The notes: a model not told the origin generated them from the sequence alone. A stretch of 64,000 nt of DNA from Allobranchiibius sp. CTAmp26 (GCF_017565405.1 NZ_JAGEKR010000016.1:124001-188000), one strand, 5' to 3'; positions 17,344 through 27,587 are shown, counted from the stretch's first letter. Made by a program: numbers and translations.

Positions 17344-17402
17344 ACCTTGAACTGACAGCCCATGCTTGACCGGCCGCAGCGGCCGACACGAAGGAGAAGA
17401 AG

Positions 17403-19046
17403 ATGACGGAGCTCTCGATCCGCGCAGACGAGATCCGGGACGCGCTGGAGGGGTACGTCTCCTCCTACGAGCCCGGCGCCGCGGCCCGCGAAGAGGTCGG
17501 CCGGGTGAGCGACGCCAGCGACGGCATCGCCCACGTGGAGGGTCTGCCCTCCGCCATGACCAACGAGCTGCTCCGCTTCGAGGACGGCACGCTGGGTCTG
17601 GCACTGAACCTCGACGTGCACGAGATCGGCGTCGTCGTGCTCGGTGAGTTCGACGGCATCGAGGAGGGCCAGGAGGTCAAGCGGACCGGAGAGGTGCTCT
17701 CCGTGCCCGTCGGCGACGCGTTCCTCGGCCGGGTCATCGACCCGCTCGGTCACCCCATCGACGGCCTCGGAGACATCAAGCCCGACGCGCGCCGCGCCCT
17801 GGAGCTGCAGGCTCCCTCGGTGGTGGAGCGCAAGTCGGTGCACCAGCCGCTGATGACCGGCATCAAGGCCATCGACGCGATGACCCCTATCGGCCGCGGC
17901 CAGCGCCAGCTGATCATCGGTGACCGCAAGACCGGCAAGACCGCGATCGCGACCGACACGATCATCAACCAGAAGGCCAACTGGGAGTCCGGCGACCCGG
18001 AGAAGCAGGTCCGCTGCATCTATGTGGCCATCGGTCAGAAGAACTCCACCGTCGCGGAGGTCCGCGGCGCACTGGAGGAGGCCGGTGCGATGGAGTACAC
18101 CACCATCGTCAACGCCTCCGCGGGTGAGCCGGCCGGCTTCAAGTACCTCGCGCCGTACACCGGCTCGGCCATCGGCCAGCACTGGATGTACGACGGCAAG
18201 CACGTCCTGATCGTCTTCGACGACCTGTCCAAGCAGGCCGAGGCCTACCGCGCCGTGTCGCTGCTGCTGCGTCGCCCGCCGGGCCGCGAGGCCTACCCCG
18301 GCGACGTGTTCTACCTGCACAGCCGCCTGCTGGAGCGCTGCGCCAAGCTGTCCGACGAGCTGGGCGCGGGCTCGATGACCGGTCTGCCGATCATCGAGAC
18401 CAAGGCCGGTGACGTCTCGGCGTACATCCCGACCAACGTCATCTCCATCACCGACGGCCAGATCTACCTGCAGGCCGACCTCTTCAACTCCAACCAACGT
18501 CCCGCCGTGGACGTCGGTGTGTCGGTCTCCCGCGTCGGTGGCGCGGCCATGACCAAGGCGCTGAAGGCGGTCACCGGATCGATCAAGGTCGACCTCGCGC
18601 AGTACCGCGAGATGCAGGCCTTCGCGATGTTCGCCTCCGACCTGGACGCGGCCTCGCGCCGGCAACTGGCCCGCGGTGAGCGGCTCATGCAGCTGTTCCG
18701 GCAGCCGCAGAACGCGCCGTACCCCGTGGAGGACCAGGTCGTCAGCATCTGGGCCGGTACGACCGGTCAGGTCGACGACATCGAGCCGGAGGACGTCGGC
18801 CGCTTCGAGCGGGAGTTCCTGGACTACCTGCGCCGCGAGGACAAGGGCACCCTCGACTCGATCCGCGAGACGCTGAAGTTCGACGACGACAGCCGCAGTG
18901 CGCTGGAGTCGGCGATCACGAAGTTCAAGCAGCAGTTCGAGGGCGGCAAGAAGAAGAGCGGAGCCGGCGCCGAGTCGCACGACGAGATCGACAGCAACGA
19001 GGTCGACCAGGCGAAGATCGCCCGGCAGAAGAGCAAGCAGGACTGA
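17403..19046 (+). CDS. atpA: F1Fo ATP synthase subunit alpha
   Basis: 547 residues. The beta-barrel N-terminal domain is followed by the P-loop [13 protein letters not shown] (about 171-183), then [32 protein letters not shown] and the [13 protein letters not shown] signature. The C-terminal extension is Lys/Glu/Asp-rich ([23 protein letters not shown]), a length feature seen in some actinobacterial alpha subunits. It forms the non-catalytic nucleotide sites of the head. GAAGGAGAAG lies just before the ATG. Confidence 0.98.
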   Translation: MTELSIRADEIRDALEGYVSSYEPGAAAREEVGRVSDASDGIAHVEGLPSAMTNELLRFEDGTLGLALNLDVHEIGVVVLGEFDGIEEGQEVKRTGEVLSVPVGDAFLGRVIDPLGHPIDGLGDIKPDARRALELQAPSVVERKSVHQPLMTGIKAIDAMTPIGRGQRQLIIGDRKTGKTAIATDTIINQKANWESGDPEKQVRCIYVAIGQKNSTVAEVRGALEEAGAMEYTTIVNASAGEPAGFKYLAPYTGSAIGQHWMYDGKHVLIVFDDLSKQAEAYRAVSLLLRRPPGREAYPGDVFYLHSRLLERCAKLSDELGAGSMTGLPIIETKAGDVSAYIPTNVISITDGQIYLQADLFNSNQRPAVDVGVSVSRVGGAAMTKALKAVTGSIKVDLAQYREMQAFAMFASDLDAASRRQLARGERLMQLFRQPQNAPYPVEDQVVSIWAGTTGQVDDIEPEDVGRFEREFLDYLRREDKGTLDSIRETLKFDDDSRSALESAITKFKQQFEGGKKKSGAGAESHDEIDSNEVDQAKIARQKSKQD

Positions 19047-19053
19047 GCAGCCT

Positions 19054-19084
19054 TCCCGGTACGCCGCGCCGCGGCGTACCGGGA
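19054..19084. promoter_or_regulatory. 14-bp-stem hairpin between atpA and atpG
   Basis: TCCCGGTACGCCGC (19054-19067) and GCGGCGTACCGGGA (19071-19084) are perfectly complementary around a GCC loop. It begins 7 bases after the atpA stop and has no T-run. It may partly terminate transcription or protect the upstream mRNA, which would raise alpha over gamma. Confidence 0.6.
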
Positions 19085-19127
19085 CAGCCTCACTCACGTT
19101 CTCGATCACCACAACGGAAGGGCACTC

Positions 19128-20036
19128 ATGGCAGGGCAAATGCGGGTCTACCGACAGCGCATCCGCTCGGTGCAGTCCACCAAGAAGATCACCCGCGCGA
19201 TGGAGCTCATCGCCGCGTCCCGGGTGGTCAAAGCGCGGCAGGCCGTCAACAAGTCGACGCCGTACGCGCTGGCGCTGACCCGTGCGTGCTCGGCCGTGGC
19301 GACCCACTCCAACACCGATCACGTGCTCACCACCGAGCGTGACAACCCCCAGAACGCCGGTGTCGTGATCTTCACCAGCGACCGCGGGCTCGCGGGCGCG
19401 TACTCGGTCAACGCGCTGAAGAAGAGCGCCGAGCTGGTCGAACGGCTCACCGGCGAGGGCAAGCAGATCTCGTCCTACCTCCTCGGCCGCAAGGCGATCG
19501 GCTACTACCGGTTCCGCCGTCGCGAGTCGGTGGAGAGCTGGGAGGGCTTCTCCGACAGCCCCACCTTCGAGATGGCCCGCGAGATCGGCGAGCGCGTCGT
19601 GGAGGACTTCCGCAAGGGCTCCGAGAACGGCGGCATCGACGAGGTGCACCTGGTCTACACGCGCTTCCAGAACATGGTCGTGCAGGAGCCGGTGGTGCTG
19701 CGCCTGCTGCCGCTGGAGATCAGCGACTCCGACGACGTCGATGGCGACGGTCAGGCAGATGCCGTCGCCCCCCTCTACGAGTTCGAGCCGAGCGCCGAGC
19801 AGGTCCTCGACGCGCTGCTGCCGAAGTACGTGACGGCGCGCATCTTCAACGCCCTGCTGCAGTCGGCCGCGTCCGAGCTGGCCGCCCGTCAGCGCGCGAT
19901 GAAGTCCGCGACGGACAACGCCGAAGAACTCATCAAGACCTACTCCCGCCTCGCCAACCAGGCGCGCCAGGCGGAGATCACCCAAGAGATCAGCGAGATC
20001 GTTGGCGGGGCCAGCGCACTCGAAGACGCCAGCTGA
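19128..20036 (+). CDS. atpG: F1Fo ATP synthase subunit gamma
   Basis: 302 residues. The N-terminal helix MRVYRQRIRSVQSTKKITRAMELIAASR and the C-terminal helix with SRLANQARQAEITQEISEIVGGASAL are the two coiled-coil halves of the rotor shaft. The centre has the Rossmann-like FTSDRGLAGAYSVNALK. An acidic loop, DSDDVDGDGQADAV (about 204-217), is an insertion typical of actinobacterial gamma subunits. AAGGGCA precedes the ATG. Confidence 0.97.
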   Translation: MAGQMRVYRQRIRSVQSTKKITRAMELIAASRVVKARQAVNKSTPYALALTRACSAVATHSNTDHVLTTERDNPQNAGVVIFTSDRGLAGAYSVNALKKSAELVERLTGEGKQISSYLLGRKAIGYYRFRRRESVESWEGFSDSPTFEMAREIGERVVEDFRKGSENGGIDEVHLVYTRFQNMVVQEPVVLRLLPLEISDSDDVDGDGQADAVAPLYEFEPSAEQVLDALLPKYVTARIFNALLQSAASELAARQRAMKSATDNAEELIKTYSRLANQARQAEITQEISEIVGGASALEDAS

Positions 20037-21548
<1,512 letters not shown>

Positions 21549-21575
21549 TCGCTCTCGTTCGACCCGCTCCACCGA

Positions 21576-21608
21576 GAACGGCCATCCGGTACCCCCGGGT
21601 GGCCGTTC
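21576..21608 (+). terminator. Hairpin terminator after atpD
   Basis: GAACGGCCA (21576-21584) and TGGCCGTTC (21600-21608) form a perfect 9-bp stem, extended inside by GG/CC pairs. It sits 27 bases after the atpD stop and has no T-run. It fits the end of the transcription unit at atpD. Confidence 0.55.
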
Positions 21609-21677
21609 CGGCGTCCGGGCGGGTGTGCCGAGCGCCGTACGCGGATCGGCGCGCGGCCCAGTAGGGGTCGAGGTGGG

Positions 21678-21764
21678 GGTTTTGCGTCTGCGGCCAGGGC
21701 TGCAGCACTGGCCACGAACGCAAACCGGCACCACGGACGCAAACTGTCCGCCAACGACGCAAAC
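21678..21764. repeat. Family A palindrome, copy 2, with extra GACGCAAAC repeats
   Basis: GGTTTTGCGT and ACGCAAACC flank a GGCCAGGGCTGCAGCACTGGCC core that is nearly the core of the copy at 4906-4954. GACGCAAAC occurs again at 21736-21744 and 21756-21764, exactly 20 bp apart. It lies between convergent atpD and the EamA-type transporter gene. Confidence 0.7.
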
Positions 21765-21798
21765 CTGCACCACCGTCGGATCCGGGTAGGAGAGCGCC

Positions 21799-22632
21799 TC
21801 AGCCGGGGTCGGGTTCGGCGCGGCTCGCGAGCGCCAGGCAGCTGCCGAGCGTGACCACGAAGCCCAGGACCGCTACGACCGCGAGATGCCGGCGTACCCC
21901 GTCGCCCAGCAGGGTCAGGCCGATGGCGGCCGGCAGCACCGTCTCGACGGCGAACGTGACGGCGGCGACGGTGGTGGTGCGGCCGCGGTCGAGCGCCAGC
22001 CCATAGGAGACGGCGGCCAGGACACCGTGGGCGATCAGCGCCCAGAACACCGGCTCGGTGAAGAACCCCCACCAGTGGTGGGGGAGGTGCAGCACGCGCG
22101 CAGCGACCCCGAGCATGCCGAATCCGACACCGGACGCCGTGGCGAGCGTGAGCGCGGAGGCTCCGGCATCCGCGACGGCGTACCAGCCCGTGACCAGCAG
22201 GGCCGCGACCAGGACGGCGGCCGCCAGGAGCAGCCATCCGGCGAGATGACCGACGTGCCGGGCCGGTCCCTCATGCGCGCTGACGGCGAGAAGCGCGAGG
22301 CCGACCACCACCCCGATCAGAGCGCCGATCTCCCGGCGCTGCAGTCGGACTCCGAGGAAGAGCACGGCGAGCACGGCGGTGATCGCGACGGACGAGGCGA
22401 CGGCGGACTCGACGAGGAAGAGCGGCAGCGTGCGCAGGGCGGCCGCCGACAAGGCGAAGCCGACCAGGTCCAGGATCAGCCCCCAGACATACATCGCGAC
22501 GCCCGGCACCCGAGCCCGCCAGCCCGGTTCCGGCGGCAGCGCCGACAGGCGGCGTACGGCGATCGCCTGCAGGATGGTCGCGGCGCCGTACGCGATCGCG
22601 GCCGCGAGCGCGCCGAGGAGGCTGAGGGTCAC
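21799..22632 (-). CDS. EamA/DMT-superfamily membrane transporter
   Basis: 277 residues from GTG, with about nine to ten membrane segments. It resembles the two-fold EamA repeat: a first half with VWGLILDLVGFALSAAALRTLPLFLVESAVASSVAITAVLAVLFLG, and a second with AAVTFAVETVLPAAIGLTLLGDGVR, where a related helix pattern recurs. The SAVASSVAITAVLA segment also resembles NIPA-like carriers. Substrate unknown. Its start lies 6 bases downstream of the gatD stop on the same strand, so it is probably co-transcribed with murT-gatD; a role in envelope precursor export is possible but speculative. Confidence 0.8.
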   Translation of the reverse strand: MTLSLLGALAAAIAYGAATILQAIAVRRLSALPPEPGWRARVPGVAMYVWGLILDLVGFALSAAALRTLPLFLVESAVASSVAITAVLAVLFLGVRLQRREIGALIGVVVGLALLAVSAHEGPARHVGHLAGWLLLAAAVLVAALLVTGWYAVADAGASALTLATASGVGFGMLGVAARVLHLPHHWWGFFTEPVFWALIAHGVLAAVSYGLALDRGRTTTVAAVTFAVETVLPAAIGLTLLGDGVRRHLAVVAVLGFVVTLGSCLALASRAEPDPG

Positions 22633-22638
22633 GGGACG

Positions 22639-23361
22639 TCAGCGAGGGCGGGTCATCGCGACGCGGCGGGCCTGGTCGGCGTACCGGTCATCGATGGCGC
22701 CGGGGGCGAACTCGCCGTACCGGTTGCGGACGGCCTGCTCGAGCAGCAGGTCGGCGAGGCGGGGATTCTTGGGCAGCACCGAACCGTGCAGGTAGGTGCC
22801 GAGCACATGGTGGTGCTGCGCGCCCTCGGTGCCGTCCTCGCCGTTGTTGCCGGCCCCTTGGACGACGGTCGCGAGCGGCTGGGCGCCCGCGCCGAGATAG
22901 GTCTTGCCGCTGTGGTTCTCATACCCCACCAGGTCCCCGACGTCGGGATGGCGGGTGGTGATGTTGCCGATCAGACGGGTCGTGCCGCCGACGGTGTGCA
23001 CGTCGAGCAGCCCGATCCCTGGCAACCGCCGGCCGTCGACGGTGTCGAAGTGATGGCCGAAGAGCTGGTAGAGGCCGCAGACCACGAGCATCGGCACGCC
23101 GTTGCCAGCCAGGCTGTGCAGGCGCGGGCCGAGCCCTTGCAGGTCGTCCACGATGACCCCCTGCCCGCTGTCCTGCCCACCGCCGCCGACGATCAGGTCG
23201 ACGTCGTCGGGGAAGGCATCCCCGGGGTTGTAGTCGAGGATCTGCGGGTCGTACCCGTGCCAGGTGAGGCGCTGCTTCAGCACCAGGGTGTTGCCCCAGT
23301 CGCCGTAGATGTTCATGTCCCGCGGATAGAGCTGCAGGATGCGGACCGGCCTGCTCATCAC
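22639..23361 (-). CDS. gatD: Lipid II isoglutaminyl synthase, glutaminase subunit GatD
   Basis: 240 residues as GTG-ATG (the ATG at 23358 may be the true start); either start overlaps the murT stop. It is a class I glutamine amidotransferase of the CobB/CobQ type: LQLYPRDMNIYGDWGNTLVL at the start, catalytic Cys in PMLVVCGLYQLFGHHF and catalytic His in VLGTYLHGSVLPKNP. It releases ammonia from glutamine and passes it to MurT, which amidates the D-Glu of the lipid II stem peptide. The gene pair is diagnostic. Confidence 0.93.
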   Translation of the reverse strand: MMSRPVRILQLYPRDMNIYGDWGNTLVLKQRLTWHGYDPQILDYNPGDAFPDDVDLIVGGGGQDSGQGVIVDDLQGLGPRLHSLAGNGVPMLVVCGLYQLFGHHFDTVDGRRLPGIGLLDVHTVGGTTRLIGNITTRHPDVGDLVGYENHSGKTYLGAGAQPLATVVQGAGNNGEDGTEGAQHHHVLGTYLHGSVLPKNPRLADLLLEQAVRNRYGEFAPGAIDDRYADQARRVAMTRPR

Positions 23362-24650
23362 GCGATCACCTTGTCCAGCGCGCCCTTGGTGCCGAGCACC
23401 TTGCGGATGGCCAGCATGGCCGTGTACGTGCAGTAGATGCGCTTGTCCTGACCAGTGGTCGCGCCCAGGAACTCCTCCAGGGCGCGCTCCGGGTCGGGGG
23501 TCACGCCGCCGACCGGCACGTCGTCGTACTGCAGGCGCAGCGCCATGTCGTACGCGCGGACGCCGCCGACCGTCGTGACCCCGCCGGCGCGCAGCGACCC
23601 GAAGTCGACGTCCCAGAGCCAGCTCATGTCACGCCCGTCGGCGTAGTTGTCGTTGATCGCGATCATCGTGGCGGTATCGGCCGGGTCGTACGACGAGAGC
23701 GCGAGCCGGAAGCCCGCCGGGTTCTTCACAAGCACCATGGCGCACGTCTGCCCGTCGATCTGCAGGGTCTCGCCGCGACCGAACGCCGGTCGCACCTTGG
23801 AGAGCGCCTCGAGCATCTGCGGCTCGCGCAGATCGTCGCCGAGCACCGCCCGGGTGAGGGCGATCGCCGCCGTCGCGTTCAGCACGTTGTAGACGCCGGT
23901 CAGCATCAGGCGGGCGCTGTGCGCGCCGCCGGCATAGGAGATCTGCGCGCGATCGCCTTCGAAGGAGTCCAGTTGGGTGTCGTCGACATAGACGGCGGGG
24001 GCGGGGTGCGGCGCACCCTCCGAGCCGCCGTACAGGTTGTCGTCGGAGGGGAAGCGCGCCGACACCTCGATGCTCGTGCCGTAACTGCGCAGCGCGGGGC
24101 CGACGATCCCCTCGGCGAAGGCCTGCGCACCGAGCCGGGGGTCGTCGCGGTTGACCACGACGGCGTCGGTGGTGGCGCGGGCGATCGACTGCAGCATGCG
24201 CGCGGTGTGGTCGATCTCACCGAACCGGTCCAACTGGTCGCGCATCACGTTGAGCAGCAGCGAGTAGCGGGGCGCGACCTCCTTGACGAAGTGCACGGCG
24301 TGCGCCTCGTCGAGCTCCAGGACCGCGATGTCGGCCGGCAGGTGGCCTCGCAGGTCGACCGCACCGAGCAGCGCAGCCGCGACACCGCGTACGAAGTTGC
24401 TGCCGGTGCGGTTGGTGAAGACCCGAAGGCCTTGCGACTCCAGCAGATCCACCACGATCTTGGTGGTGGTCGTCTTGCCGTTCGTACCGCTGACGACGAC
24501 CACGCCGCGGGGCAGGGTGGCGAGCACCCGGCGTACGTACGACGGGTCGAGACGCTCGACGAACAGGCCGGGGAAGGCGGAGCCCCCTCCGCGCGCGAGT
24601 GCGGCGCGACGGACGACCTTGCCGAGCGCGGTGGTCAACGGGATCGGCAC
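23358..24650 (-). CDS. murT: Lipid II isoglutaminyl synthase, Mur-ligase-like subunit MurT
   Basis: 430 residues. GTG 24650 (VPIPLTTALGKVV) is chosen: it is 6 bases after a TACCAT box, and the longer frame is Arg-rich filler. P-loop VVVSGTNGKTTTTKI (about 54-68), ELDEAHAVHF, LLLNVMRDQLDRFGEI, and the C-terminal DUF1727-type segment NPAGFRLALSSYDPADT with NDNYADGRDMSWLWDVDF. It activates the D-Glu carboxylate with ATP for amidation. The central segment where many MurT proteins carry a four-Cys ribbon has no cysteine here; only two Cys exist in the whole protein. Confidence 0.93.
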   Translation of the reverse strand: MPIPLTTALGKVVRRAALARGGGSAFPGLFVERLDPSYVRRVLATLPRGVVVVSGTNGKTTTTKIVVDLLESQGLRVFTNRTGSNFVRGVAAALLGAVDLRGHLPADIAVLELDEAHAVHFVKEVAPRYSLLLNVMRDQLDRFGEIDHTARMLQSIARATTDAVVVNRDDPRLGAQAFAEGIVGPALRSYGTSIEVSARFPSDDNLYGGSEGAPHPAPAVYVDDTQLDSFEGDRAQISYAGGAHSARLMLTGVYNVLNATAAIALTRAVLGDDLREPQMLEALSKVRPAFGRGETLQIDGQTCAMVLVKNPAGFRLALSSYDPADTATMIAINDNYADGRDMSWLWDVDFGSLRAGGVTTVGGVRAYDMALRLQYDDVPVGGVTPDPERALEEFLGATTGQDKRIYCTYTAMLAIRKVLGTKGALDKVIA

Positions 24651-24656
24651 CCGGCG

Positions 24657-24724
24657 ATGGTATCCGCCGGAGGCGCGGGATCGAGGGACAGGCCGGTTCG
24701 AAGCCGGTGGGTACCCGGTAGGCT
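24657..24724. promoter_or_regulatory. Divergent promoter region murT / atpC
   Basis: On the minus strand TACCAT (24657-24662) lies 6 bases before the murT GTG, fitting a leaderless transcript. On the plus strand TAGGCT (24719-24724) lies 75 bases before atpC. The atpC leader contains GCGATG-CCATC-CATCGC flanked by GGCGCC repeats, a possible structured leader. Confidence 0.45.
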
Positions 24725-24799
24725 TGGGCTCGTCCGACGCACCCGGCCGGCGCCTGCGCGATGCCATCCATCGCCGGCGCCCGACCAAGGAGTTCTACC

Positions 24800-25066
24800 G
24801 TGGCCCCACTCGACGTCCAACTTGTCGCCGCCGACCGTCTGGTCTGGGAAGGCGAGGCGAACGGGGTGAGCGCTCGGACCACCGAGGGCGAGCTCGGGAT
24901 CCTGCCCGGTCACGCGCCGTTGCTGTCGGTGCTCGTCGACGGCGAGGTGCGCATCGATCCCGCTGACGGACAGCGTCGGGTCGCCAAGATCGACGGTGGC
25001 TTCGTATCGGTCGACAACGACAAGGTGACCGTCGTCGCCGAGACCGTCGACGCCTCCGACTTCTGA
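24800..25066 (+). CDS. atpC: F1Fo ATP synthase subunit epsilon, detached from the main operon
   Basis: 88 residues from GTG with AAGGAG 8 bases upstream. It is the N-terminal beta-sandwich only: LDVQLVAADRLVWEGEANGV, then EGELGILPGHAPLLSVLVDGEVRI and KIDGGFVSVDNDKVTVVAE. The C-terminal helical hairpin of E. coli epsilon is lacking, as in many actinobacteria. It links gamma to the c-ring. It has its own promoter and lies 3.25 kb from atpD, behind three genes on the opposite strand, although it is normally the gene next to atpD. Confidence 0.95.
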   Translation: MAPLDVQLVAADRLVWEGEANGVSARTTEGELGILPGHAPLLSVLVDGEVRIDPADGQRRVAKIDGGFVSVDNDKVTVVAETVDASDF

Positions 25067-25099
25067 GCCGGCGCATCGATCCGCAGGACGCCCAGTCTC

Positions 25100-25540
25100 G
25101 TGAGCAAGAGCTTCCTGCAGTCCAGTGAGCTGGTCGCGTTCGGTCTGGGGGTGTTGCTGGCCCTGCTAGCGGTTGCCGTCGTCGCGTTCGTGCTGCGCAA
25201 CCGGTCGATCGGGCGTGGCCACACCGCCTACCTGGTCGCCGTGCAGAAGGGGCCGCACTTCCGACTCGGCCAGGCCCAGGTGTCCACCTCGAGTGTGCGC
25301 TGGTACGGGATGCGCAGCATGTCGGTGCGTCCCTCGCAGGTCTGGCGGCGTGGCGACCTCGAGCTCGGCCCGCCGCGGCCCGCGCCCAAGAACTCCTCGA
25401 TGGTGCTGACCGATCCGGTGCGGGTCACCTGCCGGATCGACGACCGGACGTTCGAGATCGCGATGAACAACGCCGACTACACGGCGCTGCGCTCCTGGTC
25501 CGAATCCGCACCGCCCGGCATCCACGCCGACGTCGCGTGA
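25100..25540 (+). CDS. DUF2550-family membrane protein
   Basis: 146 residues from GTG. One N-terminal membrane helix (LVAFGLGVLLALLAVAVVAFVLR) is followed by a soluble domain with RWYGMRSMSVRPSQVWRRGDLELGPPRP and the C-terminal VRVTCRIDDRTFEIAMNNADYTALRSW. Proteins of this family sit directly after atpC across actinobacteria and have no known function. That neighbourhood is kept here, 33 bases from atpC, which confirms that the atpC side of the split operon is the ancestral downstream part. Confidence 0.88.
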   Translation: MSKSFLQSSELVAFGLGVLLALLAVAVVAFVLRNRSIGRGHTAYLVAVQKGPHFRLGQAQVSTSSVRWYGMRSMSVRPSQVWRRGDLELGPPRPAPKNSSMVLTDPVRVTCRIDDRTFEIAMNNADYTALRSWSESAPPGIHADVA

Positions 25541-26853
25541 GGGTGCCTGAGCCCGCGTGGGTCGAGCACGTCGTCTGGTGGCAGACCTACCCCCTCGGTG
25601 TGGCGGGTGCCGACACGACCGGCGCATCGCGGGAGCCGACGCCGGCGTTCGCCCGGATCGGTGACTGGCTCGACTACGTCCTCGCACTCGGCGCGTCCGG
25701 CATCGCGCTGGGACCGATCTTCCGGTCCAGCACCCACGGGTACGACACCACCGACTACCTCAGCATCGACGAGCGGCTCGGCACCGACGCGGACTTCGAC
25801 GCCCTCGTCGCGGCGGCGCACGCCCGCGGAGTGCGGGTGCTGCTCGACGGGGTCTTCAACCACGTCGGGCGGGACCACCCGGCGTTCCAGGACGTGCTCG
25901 CCCGCGGTGCCGACTCGCCGTACGCCGGGTGGTTCCGGCTGCGCTGGCCCTCCGGTGCCGACGGCCCGCCGGAGTACGACGACTTCGAGGGGCACTCCCA
26001 ACTGGTCGCGCTGGACCACTCCTCGCCGGCCGTCGCCGAGATGGTCACCGACGTGATGCGGCACTGGCTGGACCGCGGCGCGGACGGCTGGCGACTGGAC
26101 GCGGCGTACGCCGTGCCGCCCTCCTTCTGGTCCCGGGTGCTGCCCGCCGTGCGCGAGACCCACCCCGACGCGTACGTCGTGGGCGAGGTCATCCACGGCG
26201 ACTACCCGGGCATCGTGCGCGAATCGGGGATGGACGCGGTCACCCAGTACGAGCTGTGGAAGGCGATCTGGAGCTCGGTGCACGATGGGAACCTCTTCGA
26301 GCTGGCCGCCGCGCTGCAGCGGCACGACGACTTCCTCGACACCTTCGTGCCGCTCACCTTCGTCGGTAACCACGACGTCACCCGCATCGCCAGCCAGATC
26401 ACCGACGAGCGCCACGTCGCGCACGCCGTGGTCGTGCTGCTGACGGTCGGGGGTACGCCGAGCATCTACTACGGCGACGAGCAGGCCTTCCGCGGCGTGA
26501 AGGAGGAGCGCGTGGGGGGAGACGACGAGATCCGGCCCGCACTGCCCGCGCACCCGGAGGACCTCTCGCCGCTCGGGGAGCCGACGCTACGGCTGCACCA
26601 AGAGCTGATCGGACTGCGCCGACGCCACCCGTGGCTGCACTCCGCCCACACCTCGGTGGTCGAGCTGGCCAACGCGACGATGGTCTACGACGCGACCGGC
26701 GACGGCGGCGAACGGCTGCGCGTCGCGCTCAACCTGAGCGACGACGGCTACACCATCGACGCGGACGGGCTGTCGTTGCAGGCGGGTTCGGCATCCCACC
26801 CGGGCGACGGGCACCTCGTGGTCGACCCGCACGGCTGGGCCGTCCTCGGCTGA
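25537..26853 (+). CDS. GH13-family alpha-amylase-like glycoside hydrolase
   Basis: 438 residues from GTG overlapping the DUF2550 stop (GTGA). All catalytic GH13 regions are present: DGVFNHVG (region I), DGWRLDAAYAV with the Asp nucleophile, VVGEVIHGDY with the Glu acid/base and FVGNHDVTRIAS with the third Asp. It has no signal peptide, so it acts in the cytoplasm, probably on maltodextrins or a sucrose/trehalose-type sugar. With the GlgE pathway also in the window, a role in glucan turnover is plausible. A 70-bp double palindrome begins 13 bases after the stop. Confidence 0.9.
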   Translation: MRVPEPAWVEHVVWWQTYPLGVAGADTTGASREPTPAFARIGDWLDYVLALGASGIALGPIFRSSTHGYDTTDYLSIDERLGTDADFDALVAAAHARGVRVLLDGVFNHVGRDHPAFQDVLARGADSPYAGWFRLRWPSGADGPPEYDDFEGHSQLVALDHSSPAVAEMVTDVMRHWLDRGADGWRLDAAYAVPPSFWSRVLPAVRETHPDAYVVGEVIHGDYPGIVRESGMDAVTQYELWKAIWSSVHDGNLFELAAALQRHDDFLDTFVPLTFVGNHDVTRIASQITDERHVAHAVVVLLTVGGTPSIYYGDEQAFRGVKEERVGGDDEIRPALPAHPEDLSPLGEPTLRLHQELIGLRRRHPWLHSAHTSVVELANATMVYDATGDGGERLRVALNLSDDGYTIDADGLSLQAGSASHPGDGHLVVDPHGWAVLG

Positions 26854-26865
26854 TCCGCCCTTCGC

Positions 26866-26935
26866 CGAGTGGCATACATATATGTCGAGTGGCACAGTCC
26901 TACGGGGTGCACTCGAAACATAGGTATGCCACTCG
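26866..26935. repeat. 70-bp concentric double palindrome (family B, copy 1)
   Basis: Outer arms CGAGTGGCATAC and GTATGCCACTCG are perfect and 70 bp end to end. Inner arms CGAGTG (26886-26891) and CACTCG (26910-26915) span 30 bp. Both share the centre 26900.5. The word CGAGTGGC therefore starts twice, 20 bp apart, on each strand. It lies between the convergent GH13 and pduO genes, 12 and 5 bases from their stops. Confidence 0.85.
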
Positions 26936-26940
26936 GGGAG

Positions 26941-27549
26941 TCAGCGACCGCCGCCCGGGGTCCACTGGACGTCGCCGCCACGCTCGAGGTTCGCGGTGCG
27001 GGCGGCGAGGAAGAGCAGGTCCGAGAGCCGGTTGAGATAGCGCGCGGTGAGCGGGTTGACCCCACCCGGCTCGCCGCTGTCCGCGGAGGCCTCGCCGTCG
27101 CCGTACTCCGCGATCGCGGCCCAGGTAGAGCGTTCGGCGCGCCGGGCGACGGTCCGCGCCAGGTGCAGGTGGGCTGCCCCCACCGATCCCCCGGGCAGGA
27201 TGAACGAGCGCAGCGTCTCCAGCTCCTCGTTCAGCCGGTCGCAGTCGGCCTCCAGCTCGTCGACCCAGGCGGCCTGTACGCGCAGTGGCGGGTGCTCGGG
27301 GTCGGCCACGAGCGGCGTACAGAGGTCGGCGCCGACGTCGAACAGATCGTTCTGGATACGGCGCAGCATCGTGGTCAGGTCCGCGCGCAGCCCACCTGCC
27401 GCGACCGCCACGCCGATGCAGGAGTTGGCCTCGTCGACGTCGGCGAAGGCGACCAGTCGCGGATCGGTCTTGCCGGTGCGGCTGAAGTCGCCGAGCGAGG
27501 TGCTGCCGTCGTCGCCGGTGCGGGTGTAGATCCTGCTGAGGATGACCAT
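26941..27549 (-). CDS. pduO: Cob(I)yrinic acid a,c-diamide adenosyltransferase, PduO type
   Basis: 202 residues. The N-terminal ATP-binding motif RIYTRTGDDGSTSLGDFSRTGK is the PduO signature. It is followed by DVDEANSCIGVA, LRRIQNDLFDVGADLCTP, FILPGGSVGAAHLHLARTVARRAER and the final NRLSDLLFLAARTAN. It transfers adenosyl from ATP to cob(I)alamin, giving the coenzyme B12 used by acyl-CoA mutases. Such a mutase large subunit, its epimerase and MeaB lie within the next 20 kb, so the link is functional. The position after the ATP synthase block matches the mycobacterial order. Confidence 0.95.
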   Translation of the reverse strand: MVILSRIYTRTGDDGSTSLGDFSRTGKTDPRLVAFADVDEANSCIGVAVAAGGLRADLTTMLRRIQNDLFDVGADLCTPLVADPEHPPLRVQAAWVDELEADCDRLNEELETLRSFILPGGSVGAAHLHLARTVARRAERSTWAAIAEYGDGEASADSGEPGGVNPLTARYLNRLSDLLFLAARTANLERGGDVQWTPGGGR

Positions 27550-27587
27550 GGCCCGATCCTCTCAGGGCCGGCCCCCTCGCGCTCCCG

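Noticed and set aside
17259-19985. 908-codon minus-strand frame opposite atpA and atpG
   Set aside because: Antisense shadow of two certain genes; repetitive Leu/Val/Asp/Arg composition and no recognisable domain.
24690-24720. tRNA T-arm-like GGTTCGAAGCC upstream of murT
   Set aside because: No acceptor, D or anticodon stem can be built around it, and it lies in the murT/atpC promoter region.
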